64,000 bases of DNA from Chamaea fasciata (lineage: Eukaryota; Chordata; Aves; Passeriformes; Sylviidae), in assembly GCA_029207755.1 (NCBI GenBank), contig JARCOQ010000002.1:44409744-44473743 (forward strand), in the 5' to 3' direction. The notes beneath the pieces were generated by a model. The model saw only the letters and a program-made list of their open reading frames with translations. It had not been told where the DNA came from and ran no database searches. Both the position numbers and the translations under genes were made by a program. The stretch's first letter is position 1. The number at the start of each line of letters is the position of its first letter. Positions 1 through 13,317 of this stretch are shown here, piece after piece.

Positions 1-1164
1 ACCTCAAATGGCAAGCAGACTACAAAAAGTGCCATATACACTTGCTCAGTTCCTCAGTTCTTCCTTGACTGAACCAGGATGGCTGTTCTCATGTTTTTTT
101 CTGAGAAAAGAATCACTTCTCAATTGTGAAATCAGAAATATGAGGGAGTTCAGTTAGCAGAGCACAAACTACAAAACCTAGAGCTACATGAGTCACTTTC
201 TTAAAATTATTGACAAATAAAATGTCTTACAGAGAATTTCTGGTGATATAATTTTCTTATGGCAAGCAAGAAACCCATCTTTTTTTTTCCAAATTCAGTA
301 AATGAGGGCTACAATTTTGTACAACTATCATCAGACAGCTTCCTCAGGAGGCTCAGTCATACAGTACTGAATTCCAGCTGAAAAAATATATTTGAGGATA
401 ACAGAGGAAATAACACTACCTGTACAAGTTAAGAGAGTTCAGAAAACAGCAAGTTTCACTAACAGTCTGAATATAGTTTCTATATTAAATGAAAGCCTAA
501 ACTGTGATTTTCCACAACAAATAAAGGTAGGGCTTCTGTGTATTTGACGTCTCCAAGTTACTTACTGAGATCTAATGATATTTTCCATCTCTCAAGTTAT
601 GCTTACACTTCTGCAAGTCTGGAAGTGCCTGAAAGGAATTGTTTTCACCTATACATATTTTCTGTTAAGACTGTTTTCACATCTGTATTCATAACACTTT
701 ATAAATCTGTTTTCTGAATAGCTGGAATATTAACACTGAAATAATGACTACCTGTGGATTCCATAATCCTAAAGGTTATTACTTTGCATCAAGACAGATA
801 AGCTGCAAAAACCAAACCCCAAAACCACAGAGCCAGATACAGTCCAACAACACTGCCAGACTGTACATCATGAACAACATTCTTAGGCAAGTTCCGTGGA
901 ATGCAATCTAATGCATCTAATTGGAACAGAAACAGCCTGAAACATTCCTAACTTTTTCCAGCACCCATTCCTTTTATTTACTAAAAACAGTATTAAAAGA
1001 ATGCTAGAGTTACCTCGTCAATCAGTTCAAAGTTAGAGGCCAAAAATGCAACATTAATTCAAGAGCCCTAAAATCCTACTCCGCACCTTCTTCTTCTTAA
1101 GAAACTTCACCAAACTTCTTTTTAAATCCATCTAGATCCTCTTCATTTCAATTCATACCCATTG

Positions 1165-2022
1165 TGTCTTGTCATCTCCACCATTCACCAGTGCGAAGCA
1201 TCTGGCTCTGTCTTCTTGATGATGTCCTCCCGGATGGATGCTAGCAGGTCCCCTCAAAACTGCTCCCTCTCCAGGTTTAACAAGCGCAGACACCACAATC
1301 TTTCTCACTCAGCAAGTGTTTCAGGCCACAACCACCTTGGTGGCTTTCTGCTGAACTCAGTCCAGTTTGTCAATATTTTTCTTGTACTTGGGAGTCTAAG
1401 ACTGGAAGTATCTTGGACGACATATGCCTAAAAAACACCAAGTTAAGAGGGATAATCCTTTTACTTCCCTCAATATACTACTGATACAACCCAGGATACT
1501 TTGCTCTTGGCAGCCAGGGCGCACTGCCAACTAATGTTCAGGATGCTGTACAGCAAAACCCTTTGATTCTTTTCCATAGAACTCTCCTCAAGATAGTATT
1601 GCTGCAAGGAATTCTTCCGTTGTAGATGTAGAACTTTGCATTTTTAGGATTTCATGAGGTTCTTGTTGTCCCATTTCTCTAGTCTATCTAGCTCTCTCCA
1701 AACAGCAGATCTGTTTCTATCAACCGATCCTCTTCAATTTGGTGTTGCCTGCAAACATGCCAAGTGAACCCTGCCCCCTCGTCTGGTTCACTAGTAAAAC
1801 TATTAAAAGGACTGGTCCCAGGACAGAGCCCTACACTCCACTTTCACTGGCCTCATTGACCATTACCCTCTGAGGCTGCTCCTTTCTTTAACTCATCTTG
1901 TCCACCCATCCAGACCATGGAGGCAAGAATATTGTGAGAGACAGTGCTGAAGGCCTCACAAACTTTTGAAGTAAATAGCTCCCACTGTTCTTCCCTTATC
2001 CACAGAAAAGCCAACAGGCCTG
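1165..2022 (-). repeat. CR1 LINE, reverse-transcriptase portion, antisense and decayed
   Basis: The plus strand reads the antisense of CR1 ORF2. Recognisable blocks include the CTCTCCAGGTTTAACAAG box, CCACCTTGGTGGCTTTCTG, TTCATGAGGTTCTTGTTG, TTGGTGTTGCCTGCAAAC and GACTGGTCCCAGGACAGAGC. They occur in the order expected for reverse-transcriptase sequence read backwards. It is strongly mutated. Several short open frames here are fragments of it. Confidence 0.75.
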
Positions 2023-3727
2023 AACCCACAGTATTCTCCAAGCACAGAATTAAGAGCAGTGCTGTAAATCATGTGAACAAGAGTTAACGTAACAGTACTT
2101 ACTAATGAAAACTGCAGAAATTTTTGAAAGCAGAAAAGCAACTACTCAGAAACCAAAATGTCTCACTTTTAGACAGATAAATACAACACAACTGTGAGAA
2201 CTGTAGCATTTTAGACAGGAAAATTATTCCTTCTGTAAGCTGTCACAAAAATTAGAAACCTCTTTTGATGCAGGAGCACACAGTTCACAATGCCAGTTAC
2301 ACTCTGAATCAAAGAGCCACTAATCGTAACTGTAATACACTCGTATTAAACCTGCTTGCAATAACGTTTCTTATAAAGCTAAATTTCACCAAAGTAAGCT
2401 ACATAAAAATGGAGAGGCTGTTTAAAAGAAGAGTCTCAAAATGTAAATGCTTGCGTGTGAGAGGGATCATCCATCAAAACCAACAAAATGGTTAAACACA
2501 CACCACTTATTAAAAACAAGCAAGCAAAAACAACAAAAAAAGCTCTGGAAAAAGCAGCTTGATTAAAAACAACATTACAGAATGTTATTTTAGGTAGAAA
2601 GTCGTCTTTTTAAAAACAGATGTTGCTCCTTAACAACGAAAACAGGATGGGGGAGGATTTCCCATAAGTGTTAGCCAGTTAACCAGAAAGTGTAAAAAAG
2701 GAGAGAAAAATAAGTTTTAAAATCAACTTTCTAATAATTTTCTTAATTCACAATTAAAACAAATTGTTCCAAGAACAAACATGAAGATAAGAAAGAATCA
2801 GTAAGGCAAATATGTAATCAAAACATGAAAGGAGAGCTCAAACAAAAGTTGATTTTTTTTCTCCCTGATGCTCACTATAGAAGAGCAGATGGAATTTACC
2901 ACAACAGTCTTTCTCCAGAGGGCTAGAAGAGAGTCAGCCTTTTATGCAATCAGCATAAGTTAATCTAGATAAAACCATTAACAAGTCATCAAGATCAGAC
3001 AGTATTCACCCATCATTTCCAGACAAAGTAAAATATTGCACAGTTGATCTAACAACTGTGGTGTGAAATTTATTCCCTAAAAGTGCTCTACAAGATTGCA
3101 ATGATACTCAAATAGTGTACCATTTAAATAAAAAAATAGCTCTCTGGGAGCAGACAGGGAAGTTTGGTACAGATAAGTGAGGCCTGAACCAAAGAAAACA
3201 ATTTAAACTGTAGCCAAACCAGCAAGACTAAGCTTTATATGGATAAATCATGGGAAAACCCAGCAGCTTTTGTAGTGGGAAGTCATTACTACTAGCATCA
3301 GCTGAAGAATTGATAAGCAGCTGCGTGTGATTTTGGTATCAGGACATATCTGAATTTTCAAGAAGTTTCGACAAGCTACCCAACAAAAGGTAAGAAACTT
3401 CCCAAACAAACTGTGCTAACACAAAAGGGAAGATCCTAACAGAATTAACTTGTTAAAACAATTACAAGCCAGAGTGAAAATAAAGCTTTTTTTCATATGA
3501 GAGATTTTGCCAGCAGAGCTCCTAGAGCCAGCGTGATTCAGCTCACCTAAGGTCTAGAAGGTCTAGAAAGCCAGGGGGGGAAAAAAAAAAAAAGTCAAAA
3601 GGCTCACTACACAAAATTATGTGGCATAACCAAAAATAAACCTGATCAAAAGGAATAAATGACTGAAGGATAAAATTCCATATCAATTAAAAAGAAAGCA
3701 CATAGAAAAATTAATTATACCTTTTGA

Positions 3728-3792
3728 ATTAATAATATGATATAATTAATTAATTAATTTTATTGAATTAATGGAATTAATTAATTCTATTC
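3728..3792. repeat. TTAA-rich simple repeat
   Basis: An almost pure A/T stretch built on TTAATTAA next to the CR1 tail at 3794. Confidence 0.8.
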
Positions 3793-3793
3793 A

Positions 3794-4090
3794 TCATAGA
3801 ATAGAATCATAGAATCACTGATTGGAAAAAACCTCCAAGATCATCAACTCCAACCTTTGACCAAATACCACCATGTCCACTAAACCAACCATATCATGAA
3901 GTGCCACTTCTACTTGTTTTTTTAACACTTCCAGGGACAGTGAATTCACTACTTTCCTGGACAGCCTCTACAATTCTTCACCAAACTTTCAGTGAATAAA
4001 TTTTTCCTAATATAAAACCTGACTTCTCTTGGTGCAACTTGAGGCCATCTCCCTTTGTTTTACCTATTGTTTTTTATGTGGAAGAAGATC
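3794..4090 (-). repeat. CR1 LINE 3' end, antisense
   Basis: It begins with the antisense CR1 tail (ATAGAATCATAGAATCAC, then AAAACCTCCAAGATCATC), followed by CCACCATGTCCACTAAACC and the CTTGAGGCCATCTCCC block. The 3' end is on the left, so the element points left. An AT-rich simple repeat abuts the tail. Confidence 0.9.
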
Positions 4091-5287
4091 TCCATGAATG
4101 AAAAAAATGAAGAATGTTTCTTTTCAAGATACTAACAACAAAGTTTAATGCACAACAGGCTTTAAACACAGGGGACTGTTAGGCAGGACCATCTTCTAAT
4201 ACAGATAACCTAAAAAACATAATTTGAATACTGATATTTAATAAAGATATACAAGAAAAAAATTACAATTCTAATGAAACAGCATCATGAGGCAGCCAAG
4301 TAACTGCAAGAAATTAAGTGTATTTGTACACTTCTGCTCAAAGGCAAGTCTTTCACATTTTCTACTGCTTATATATTAATACATCTGAAAAACAGTTCTT
4401 GCAGCTGGTATGTCAACATCTCTATTGCTACACAGCAAGGTACCAGTCTCTTGCAAAGTCAGACTTCTAGCAAATAGTTGTCAGCAAGTCTATGCACGAC
4501 TCAAGTCAAATTACAAATAGTAAAGGAACAGGTTTTTGAACTCAATGCCAGCAAAATATCACGTATCTAATCCATGAAAGAATTACAGACTTTAAGTCTG
4601 CTATTATTTTACTGTCCATACCACTTCCTTTTCGGTCTGCTCCACAGCACTGTTTAAACTTACTAATCAATAGTACTTACCATTGCTACCATACCAATAA
4701 ATGTTCCTGCATTTATACAACAGGAAATCTTTATATTTTTTAACTATCTGTGTATAATATTACATCAGCAAAATTTATAAATACCTAACAATGTTACTAG
4801 TAAAATAAATATGCATTTAGTAACAAGCAATTTGTTTAAGTCCCCTGAAATCTCCACACCTAACTTTTATAGTTACTTATCAAATGCAGGTCTTTCTTGT
4901 CAATAAGAAAAATTTGAATGACTGGAACTGCTTCCTAAGAGAAAAACGAAGAAAAAGCCACTACATTAAAAAAATCCAGTAGAAGAAACCCAACTGACAC
5001 ACCACACAAACACTAACTCATCCTCCACTCAAGTTCCAGAACACAAGTAGAAGCCCCCTTTAATTTTCTATGCCCATCATAAGAAAGATCTTGCTGACCC
5101 CCAAGCACACACAGCACAACATACCACGACAGCATCAATGCTTCTGCTTGTTTTCTGGAATGATATGCTAAACCAATTTTGGCCAGCTTTCTGACAGACC
5201 AGTTAAAAGCACTGCAATTTTACTCATAGTTAAAATAAAAGCACCTAAATATTAATCTTCATTTAAATGACGTAAGCTATCAAAAGC

Positions 5288-5343
5288 TTAAGAAAAAAGA
5301 AAGAAAAGAAAGAAAAAAGAAAGAAAAGAAAAGAAAAAGAAAA
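5288..5343. repeat. GAAA-type polypurine microsatellite
   Basis: The strand contains only A and G, built from GAAA and GAAAA units, for about 55 bp. Confidence 0.9.
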
Positions 5344-8228
5344 TCTACACAGTTACTGAAAGGTACTGAAAGAGGAACGAGCTACAACAAAAACAATCTT
5401 TTAATAAATGAATTATTACAAAGAAAATAGTTCCCTGTCTTCTAACACAGTAAGAGCAGATATTTATTACAAAGCACTTCACAGATTCCAGTTAATTCAC
5501 TGAGTGTTGCTAGGAGAGTGAAGCAGAACAAGTGATTGTAAAAATAACAGGTCTGGGGATTTTTAAATACACACAAACCTGATAAGAACCCTATGCTTTG
5601 ATGCATAATTTTAGAGGTGATGTGAGGAAAGCCTGCAATTATTAGTGAATTCATGTGAAAAACTAGGAAACAGAATTTGACAGTCTGGTCTAAAAAATGA
5701 ATCAATTACTAAGATGAAAATCCAGATCAAGAAGAACCAAGACTGCTGTGTTAATCCTTCCTGGGCATCACATTACTCACAGATTCCACATTCTATATAT
5801 TTAAATATGGATTTAAAGTAAAGAATGATCACAGGCAGAAGATCTGACACTGAAGATTAATGGTAAGTAATGAAGACTATGTGAATGGTCTGTGAATGGC
5901 CCAGCATAACATAGGATTAGCATGTCAGAGAACAGTATCTTCTCTCACAACTGCTACATGCCATCATGTCACATAACAAAGCTAATAAAATGCTACTCAT
6001 CATCAAGTCTTATCCTTTTTAAGACGCAGGCATCAAGTACGGACGCATATGGACACAGTAATTCAACAAAAGTAAGAAGTTTAAGCTTATTCCTGAAGTA
6101 AAAACACACATGATATACTAAAAACTCACCCATTTTTTTAGAAGCAAGACTATATATAAAAGATTTTTAAAAAATCCCTTGTCATTTAATACATTTATAC
6201 ATAGAAACTAAAAATATTCTACAAATGAAGTAACTACAAATGATCAGTATATCTTTAGGGCTGGGAAAGAGGCATCCCAAACAAACACTCAAGACTCTGC
6301 CATACCCAAAATATTCATGCCTCATAACCAAAGCATCTCATTCAGACAGAGCACAAAACTCGCTTCTCTGATGAAACACCACTGTGTGACAGCTCCTACT
6401 ACTCAATGTTGGCCATTACTGGGTCATAGTTTTGTTTCCTCTTTGATTAGAAGAAAGTACAGAAAGGAAGGCAATTAGCTGGGCTGAGCAACAACCAGAG
6501 CAATTTACTGATTAAATACAGATTCTTATGGTTTCTACCTGGGTTTTAGATAAAATAGTCATTTTGATTACAATCTGTATGTATGATAGCGTTAGAAAGC
6601 GTTATTTAAATAAAACATTGCCTAGCTCTTTCACTGTAGTGTTGCTATTTGATATCTCTTAACTTTATAGGTCACATGTCAACTTAGCAATAACATATTA
6701 AATCCATTTTTCTTCAAGAAATCTTCAATCAAGTTTTTCTAAGCTATTATTTTTTCCACTTCAAAATATTTAACACCAGAGATCAGAAGCTTTGGAACGC
6801 CACTCCCAAAACAGCTAACAATGTCCATTTCTAATAATGATTCGAAAGACCTGAAAGGAACTTCCTAAAAATAATGATGAATTTGGAGGAATACCAAACA
6901 AGTTTGGTACAATGTGCCTTCTCATAACATGTGTTGTGCTTCTAGTTTTTTCTCAGATACCAATGTTATTGACCCAGTTCAATTCAAACATCAATGAAGT
7001 GTGCCAACCAAGATGCAATCATGAAATATATTGTGTCTCAGTTAAAGAGCTTTTTTCCACCCTTGAGGAACTGGTTTTGGCACAAAACTGAATTCAAAAG
7101 CCCATCCAAAAGCCTATCACTCTCTCCTTCCTCTTCTCTCCACCAATACATGCTATAAAGGATTTATTTCTTGTAAAAGAAAGCAAATATAATAAAAAAA
7201 AAATTCAGAGGTTTTAAAATAGGCAATACCGTATGAGATTTTTTGAGTGTCTAGAGTATCTGCTTAGTTAATACAAGATTGATTTCAATGAAGTGTCAAG
7301 TCTAATGGAGCATACAAAGAAATTAGAGAACTTTTTTTCCATATCCTGTTCATGAAATAGAATCAATTTAGCATTTTAATAAGAGAAAACCTTTAAAGAG
7401 ACCTTTAATAGTTGATATAAGGCAATGCAATTTACAGCCCTTGAAATTTTATTAATTAATTATTCTAAACCTGGTAATTACCCTCATGGTTAATGTTATG
7501 TCTAAATATTAATTCCTTGAAAGAAAATGGCTTCAAGCTAGTCATTAAAGCTTCTACTGAGTGAAGTCCAAGCTATCTTTAACACACTAGCTTAAAAGCC
7601 CTAATGAATTACAGAAGGCAACTAAACAGAATGTATGTAATTACTTTCAGTGTCAACAGAAAATAATCCTTAAAAAATAACATTCCTTTCCAAATTATAT
7701 CGTGTGTCTTTTCATTACTTATATTTAACATTTTGAACCTATCTACTGAGACATATGTGCTCATTATTTGTTACAACATAAAAGAAGTTTGCAGTTCAGG
7801 GATCTGTATATTTATTTTACTATGTAAATCACATAATGCTACATAATTCTGGTTGGTACAGCAGTATCTGTACAAGTTAGGTGCAAGAACTTTTAAAATG
7901 CTGATTGCTTTACTTAGTGGTGCATGGACACCTTGTTGAAATATATTTGAAGTATATACATTGGCTCTTTAAGCTAAACTACTTACTGCAGAAAGAAAAC
8001 AATTCCATTGTTTTTAACTGATTTTTCATAGATATTTTTTAGTTTCAAAATAGGATACAACTCTCCATTCTTCCTCAAACAGATGCTTGTCTAATTCAAA
8101 ATGCACCAAGAGAGACTGGAAGTTCAAAGTGGGAATAAGGTGGCTGAGAATGCTCTTTAGAAGCAAGAGGAAGACGACATAAAAGCAAACTGGAAGGAAG
8201 AATTAGAAAATTCTTACCTGGGAAGACA

Positions 8229-8400
8229 GAATCACAGAATAAGCTGAAATGGAAAGGACCCACATGAATCATCATACCCAGCTCCTGGCCCTGCACAGCA
8301 CCATCACCAGGAGTCACACCATGTGCCTGAGAGGGTTGTCCAACAGTGGGTCAGAAGTACCAGTGGGCCAGATTCCCATGCTACTCTACATGAGAGCATC
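8229..8400 (-). repeat. CR1 LINE 3' fragment, antisense
   Basis: AGAATCACAGAATAAGCTG, then CTCCTGGCCCTGCACAGCAC and the CACACCATGTGCCTGAGAG box, match the antisense 3' end of the CR1 subfamily also seen in sense at 16519. Confidence 0.8.
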
Positions 8401-11400
8401 AACATAATATGTGGATATTTATTTTCTTATCTTTATTTTGATAGGATTATGAGTGAACAGATAACACAGTTGAGAAACAGATGATAACCTATTTCTCAGT
8501 GTTACAATATTCGTTTAATGTAAACACTACTGCCTTTGGTTCAGCTTCATATTAATTTCTTTTTAAACACCCAACACACTAAATGCTTGGGAAAGCTTGG
8601 TAAAGTTTACTAAATAAGGACAGATACACAGCTTAGATGAAGTAGTTCAACAATTTACAATTTAAAAAAAATGCCTCTTTTTCGACTGTTGGCACAACAG
8701 ACTATTTTAAGGCCTATCTGATACCATTTCGCACTACTGCTGCTCAGTTACATCTAGTTGTTCTGAAAGACTCTTTGTCTTCTCTAGTGCTTATGGCTCC
8801 CCATATTTAACACAGACTATCTTAATATCAGTTCTCCTAAATGTGTGAAACATGAACAGGGCTGGAAAAGGGCTCTAACCAAGAAACATACTGTTCTTCA
8901 AATATTATATCTAAAAGAAGTCTTTCCAGTGTGAGGATGAGGAGCTATAAAGATCACCAGGGTGTAAGCTGGCAGCAGCTGTGAATGACTATTTAGGTCC
9001 CACACATAAATAGCGTTGTTCCAGAACCACAGAGAATGTTAAATGACAGCATCAAATTAAACACAAGTTTTTTGGACCTTGGCTTCTGTTTAAGAAAGGC
9101 TGTGGGAGCGGAGGACAGACATCAGAGGACTACGTTCCCAGTGCTAGAGAAGGAAAGTGTCACCCCTTCCTTTATTCTTTCCACTGTCCAGTATTTCTAG
9201 TTCATTGCGTCTACAATTATAAACAATATTATGTAGCACTCAAAGTAGGAAGATTTTCTAAGAAGGCAGGAGAGGTGAAAGGCAGATCAGTTTAATTTAA
9301 CAAGCTTAACTTATTAGAGTACATCTTTGAATAAGGATTAATTGCTATCAACACATCAGAAAAACAAGCTATTTTTAAAATAGATTTTGGTCACTAAGCT
9401 TTTAAAAAGTGAATATAAATACTCATGCTGGAAATGCAGGTCATTTTATATTTTCAAGGCATGGTACCTCAATAATGTGAAGGTCACAGTTACCTTAGGC
9501 ATAATGATATCCTTAGATAATGTCAACTCAGCTTGACACAAAATATCAGAAAGGTCTTGGTTACAAAAGAACTTTTCAGTAACAGTGAAAAGTAATCATA
9601 CCTGGTAGCATGAAAAGTTGAAATGAAAAGCTGTAACATTATAAATATTTATATTTTGTTAGAGGCTTTCATAACATACCTTTTTTATAAAGAGGTTGCA
9701 CACAACCAAACACACAAAGCTACAGCCTATACTTTCAGACTCTCTCTGGTCACTCCATTAAACAAATGGCCAAATAATCCCCAAAGACAACCTAGAAGGA
9801 ACTAACTTCACAACATGGTGTATGCCTGCCATCGAGAGATCCGATCACAGGAAGGAGAAGGAGGCCAACCCTGCAAACATTTCTGAGTGTCTTTAAAGTT
9901 TATACTTCAGGACACATAACACAAAGTTTTATGGTTAATTCATCTTGCTTTTAACTGGCCAAGAAAAGGTGGAAAGGGTAGAAAACTAGGTTGGTGGAGA
10001 AAACGGGAATGATAAGTCTCAAAGGCTGGAGGATGTAAACTCCCATCATGGACACCATTAGGGTGTGAGTTTTACTGCGGTGCATCATTACTTGTTGAAA
10101 TATACAGGTGCCTTGCACTCACGGATAATGCCTTTTTCCTTCGGTTCTTCCCCTTTGTGTTCAGGAAAACGCATCATACAGTTTCCCCCCTAGTGTCACT
10201 ATAAAGTAGCCAACAGCTTTCAGTATCAGAGTAAGTTGTTAACATGACAGAAAGGTTAAAAGGCAATCCCACCACCACTTAATTTTGCAACTAATCCCAG
10301 TAGTGCTTATAAAATATTGATTAAAAAGCCATCTTCTTAAGATAACTTGCTTACAACCAGAAACTGAGAGCAGAGACAAGACCCAATACCCCATTCAAAG
10401 TAACAGGAAGATGAAAGATGGTGCCTGCACAGGAGATTCAAATGGAGCTCCCCACCCATGACCAAGCCTTTGGAATACAAACACTGCCCTGAACTGAAAA
10501 AGTAACTACCAACAAGTTGCACTGGTAATGAAATGACCTCTACTGAGAGCCTGGTCCCTGGCAGAGTGGACCACAGGGAAGATGAATTAGGCAGAGGGCT
10601 CAGCACACTCAGGGACTGCTCTTAATGCCCTGGAATGTACCTCAGCAGAATGCCCGTGTCCGGCACCACCGGCTGGAATCCAGGCAGATCCATTACCTTC
10701 CCTTTATACAACAGCTTACCACATGCCTCTCTGACACCAGAGATATGCCTTTCCTCCTCCTCTTTATTTTTAACTTTAGTATCCTTAACACAACTAAGAT
10801 GCATACTTCAGGCTATACCATCAAGGAGAATTTTAAACCCAGTTTTTCATTTGGTAAATTATTGTGCTATCTTCCCAATGCTAGTCTGTTTTAAAAACAG
10901 CAAATTAAACCAACAATTCAGTTCACACAGATGTTTACATTAGTTACACTGAATTGTCTGTACTTTAAATACCAAGTTATCTGCATATCCTCTAAATATC
11001 CCTAAAAACAATTCTTTTTGACTTAAAAGTAATTATTTTGACTGACTCAGAAAAAAAAAATAGTCCTTCTCAAGAAGTTCTAAGTAAACAGAGGATAGTG
11101 AAAAGATAATGATGCATTTCCTTTCAAAACTGCTCTGCTTTTTCTTCAGTTGTGGGTATTTGCTGTACTCAGTTGTACCCAAATCTGGTTGAGAAATAGT
11201 GTACCTTTGAAATTCTGTGTCTCTCTTTTACTCTGGCCCCCAAAGAATAGTATTTCTATCCCAGACTAACAGTACCTCAAGAACCTAAACATTTTTACAT
11301 GGGGGGAAAAAAAGACGACTCTCCAGAAAGTGCTTTTTTTTTTTTTTTCCCCTAATGAATCAGCACACACAGTAAATTGGTTGATAAAGTGCTTATCTGA

Positions 11401-11989
11401 TCTGAAAGACGCAGACTGAATTTTGTGTTTTGCTGTATCCAGATCATGGATTTGAGACTAAATAGTTCATATCCCAACTTTCAGACTCTCCTTATTTTGA
11501 AAAATTACTTCTCCTCTTGATTCCTGTTGTATGCAGTAGAAATCTTCCTAATAGTGTCAAAACGAATATACTCCTACTTTGCAGACTACAACCACCTGTT
11601 CTGTATTCAATGGGAAAAAACTAATTGAGAAAAAAACCTTCTGCCCATTCTGCAGCAAACTTACTACTACAGAAGAGTCTGAGGCTTTCTGTACCAAAAT
11701 GCAGATGTCCAGGACTTACTAGCACAGTTATTATGCTGAGGTGCAACCTTGTTGCTTTTAACAAGGCAACTAAAACTCCACACCAAGCCTGGCAGTATGA
11801 ACACAGCGCTTCATTCCTAGGCTAATAACGAGAAGAATTAGAAAAAAACCGAATCGCAACACTACCCTCCCACACCACAGAAAAACCCAAAAAACCCCAA
11901 ACCAACAAACAAAAAACCCCCAGAAAACAAAAAACGAGGGGAGCTTTTATTCCCAGAGCAAAATCTCAATTCATAGATTCATAGCTCAG

Positions 11990-12060
11990 GTATCATAAGC
12001 TTATATAGCTGTTTATATATCATAAGTTTATATATCATGTTTATATATCATAAGCTGTTT
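11990..12060. repeat. AT-rich tandem repeat
   Basis: Three imperfect copies of GTTTATATATCATAAG, preceded by a diverged unit at 11990-12010. A separate A/C low-complexity run lies at 11870-11935. Confidence 0.75.
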
Positions 12061-12676
12061 TGCTGCAGTACATGAGAATCCTGTTATTAACAATTATCTC
12101 ACCACACAAGACACTATAAAAACAACCAACAAAAAGACAATCTAAGTTTATATTACTAAACTATTTCCACGTAACAAAAATTCCCTCTCACTTTTTTTTT
12201 TTCCCCCAAACTTAAGATCTTCTCAAGCTGCTTCTGCATGGAAAGTGATTCTCTCCCCCTTTCTCTCTGAAGGTCACCAGCCCTCAACAAAGCATGAAAA
12301 TATGTAATTTGAAGCAAACCCATCCTATTAGGAAAGGAGTCAGATATTAAATGGATAGCCGACTAGGAATTCCACAAGATTACAGCAGTTGTCAATTTCA
12401 TAGCCTTTCTTCCATTACTACAGGCTTGTTTTTCACAATTAAGTAGTGTACCTTGGCACTTCAGTGAAGTTTCTCCCCTTGAGATGTAACAAATGCCACC
12501 AAAGAATTCATCAAGGCTCTTCCTACACTTGACTCTTAAGTCAAAATTCTAAAGTAAAGTGTATTTACACATCAATTCTTCCATTTAGTTTCATCACAAA
12601 TACCAGCAAAGCATTTGATATCAATGAAGTATTAAAGGGCATCATTAAAAACAGCCCTGCAGAGAAGGACTTGAGG

Positions 12677-13317
12677 TATGGTTGATGAAAAACTCAACAT
12701 GAGCTGTCGGTGTGCATTTGCATCCCAAGGAGCCAACTGCATCCTGCATCCAAAGCAGCACGGCCAGAACGATGAGGGAGGGGAGTCTGACCCTCTGCAC
12801 TGCTCTGGTGAGACCAGCACAGTAATGGTGCTCCCAACACAAGGACATGGACTTGATGAAGTCCAGAGGAGGCCATGTAGTTGACTGGAGAGTGGAGCAC
12901 CTGCCCTACAAAGACAGGCTGAGGAGGTTGGGGCTGCTGAGCCCGCAGAAGAGAAGGTTGTGGGGAGACCTTGTAGCAACCTTCCAGTGTCTGAAGGGGG
13001 CCTACAGGGAAGCTGGAGAGGGATTCCTTCTCAGGAACTGCAGTGATACGACAAGGAGTAATGGGCACAGACAGAGAGGAAATTTAGGCTGGATACTAGT
13101 TAGAAATTCTTTTCTGCGAGAATGGTGAGATACTGGAACTCAGAACAGCCCAGAGAAGCTGCGGATGCCCCAACCCTGGAAGCATTCAAGGCCAGGCTGG
13201 ATAAGGCCTGAAGCAGCCTGGTCTAGGGGGAAGTGTCGCCGCCCATGGCAAGGAGACTGGGACTAGATGATCTTTAAGGTCCCTTCTAACCCTTAATGTT
13301 CTACAATTCTGTGAAAA
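12677..13317 (+). repeat. CR1 LINE 3' fragment, sense
   Basis: It begins TGGTTGATGAAAAACTCAAC and runs through the GTGAGACCAGCACAG, CTACAAAGACAGGCTGAG and GAAGCTGCGGATGCCCCAAC boxes to GATGATCTTTAAGGTCCC and a TTCTACAATTCTGTGA tail. It is about 640 bp. The open frames on both strands here are remnants of this element. Confidence 0.9.

Noticed and set aside
540..650. Minus-strand exon candidate with donor TCA|GTAAGT
   Set aside because: All three frames contain stops between the plausible acceptors and the donor.
4676..4750. Minus-strand exon candidate ending AATG|GTAAGT
   Set aside because: Strong donor, but the upstream acceptors lack pyrimidine tracts and the short peptide matches nothing in MICU2.
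12632..13128. Several ORFs on both strands
   Set aside because: They lie inside a sense CR1 fragment, including the antisense frames.
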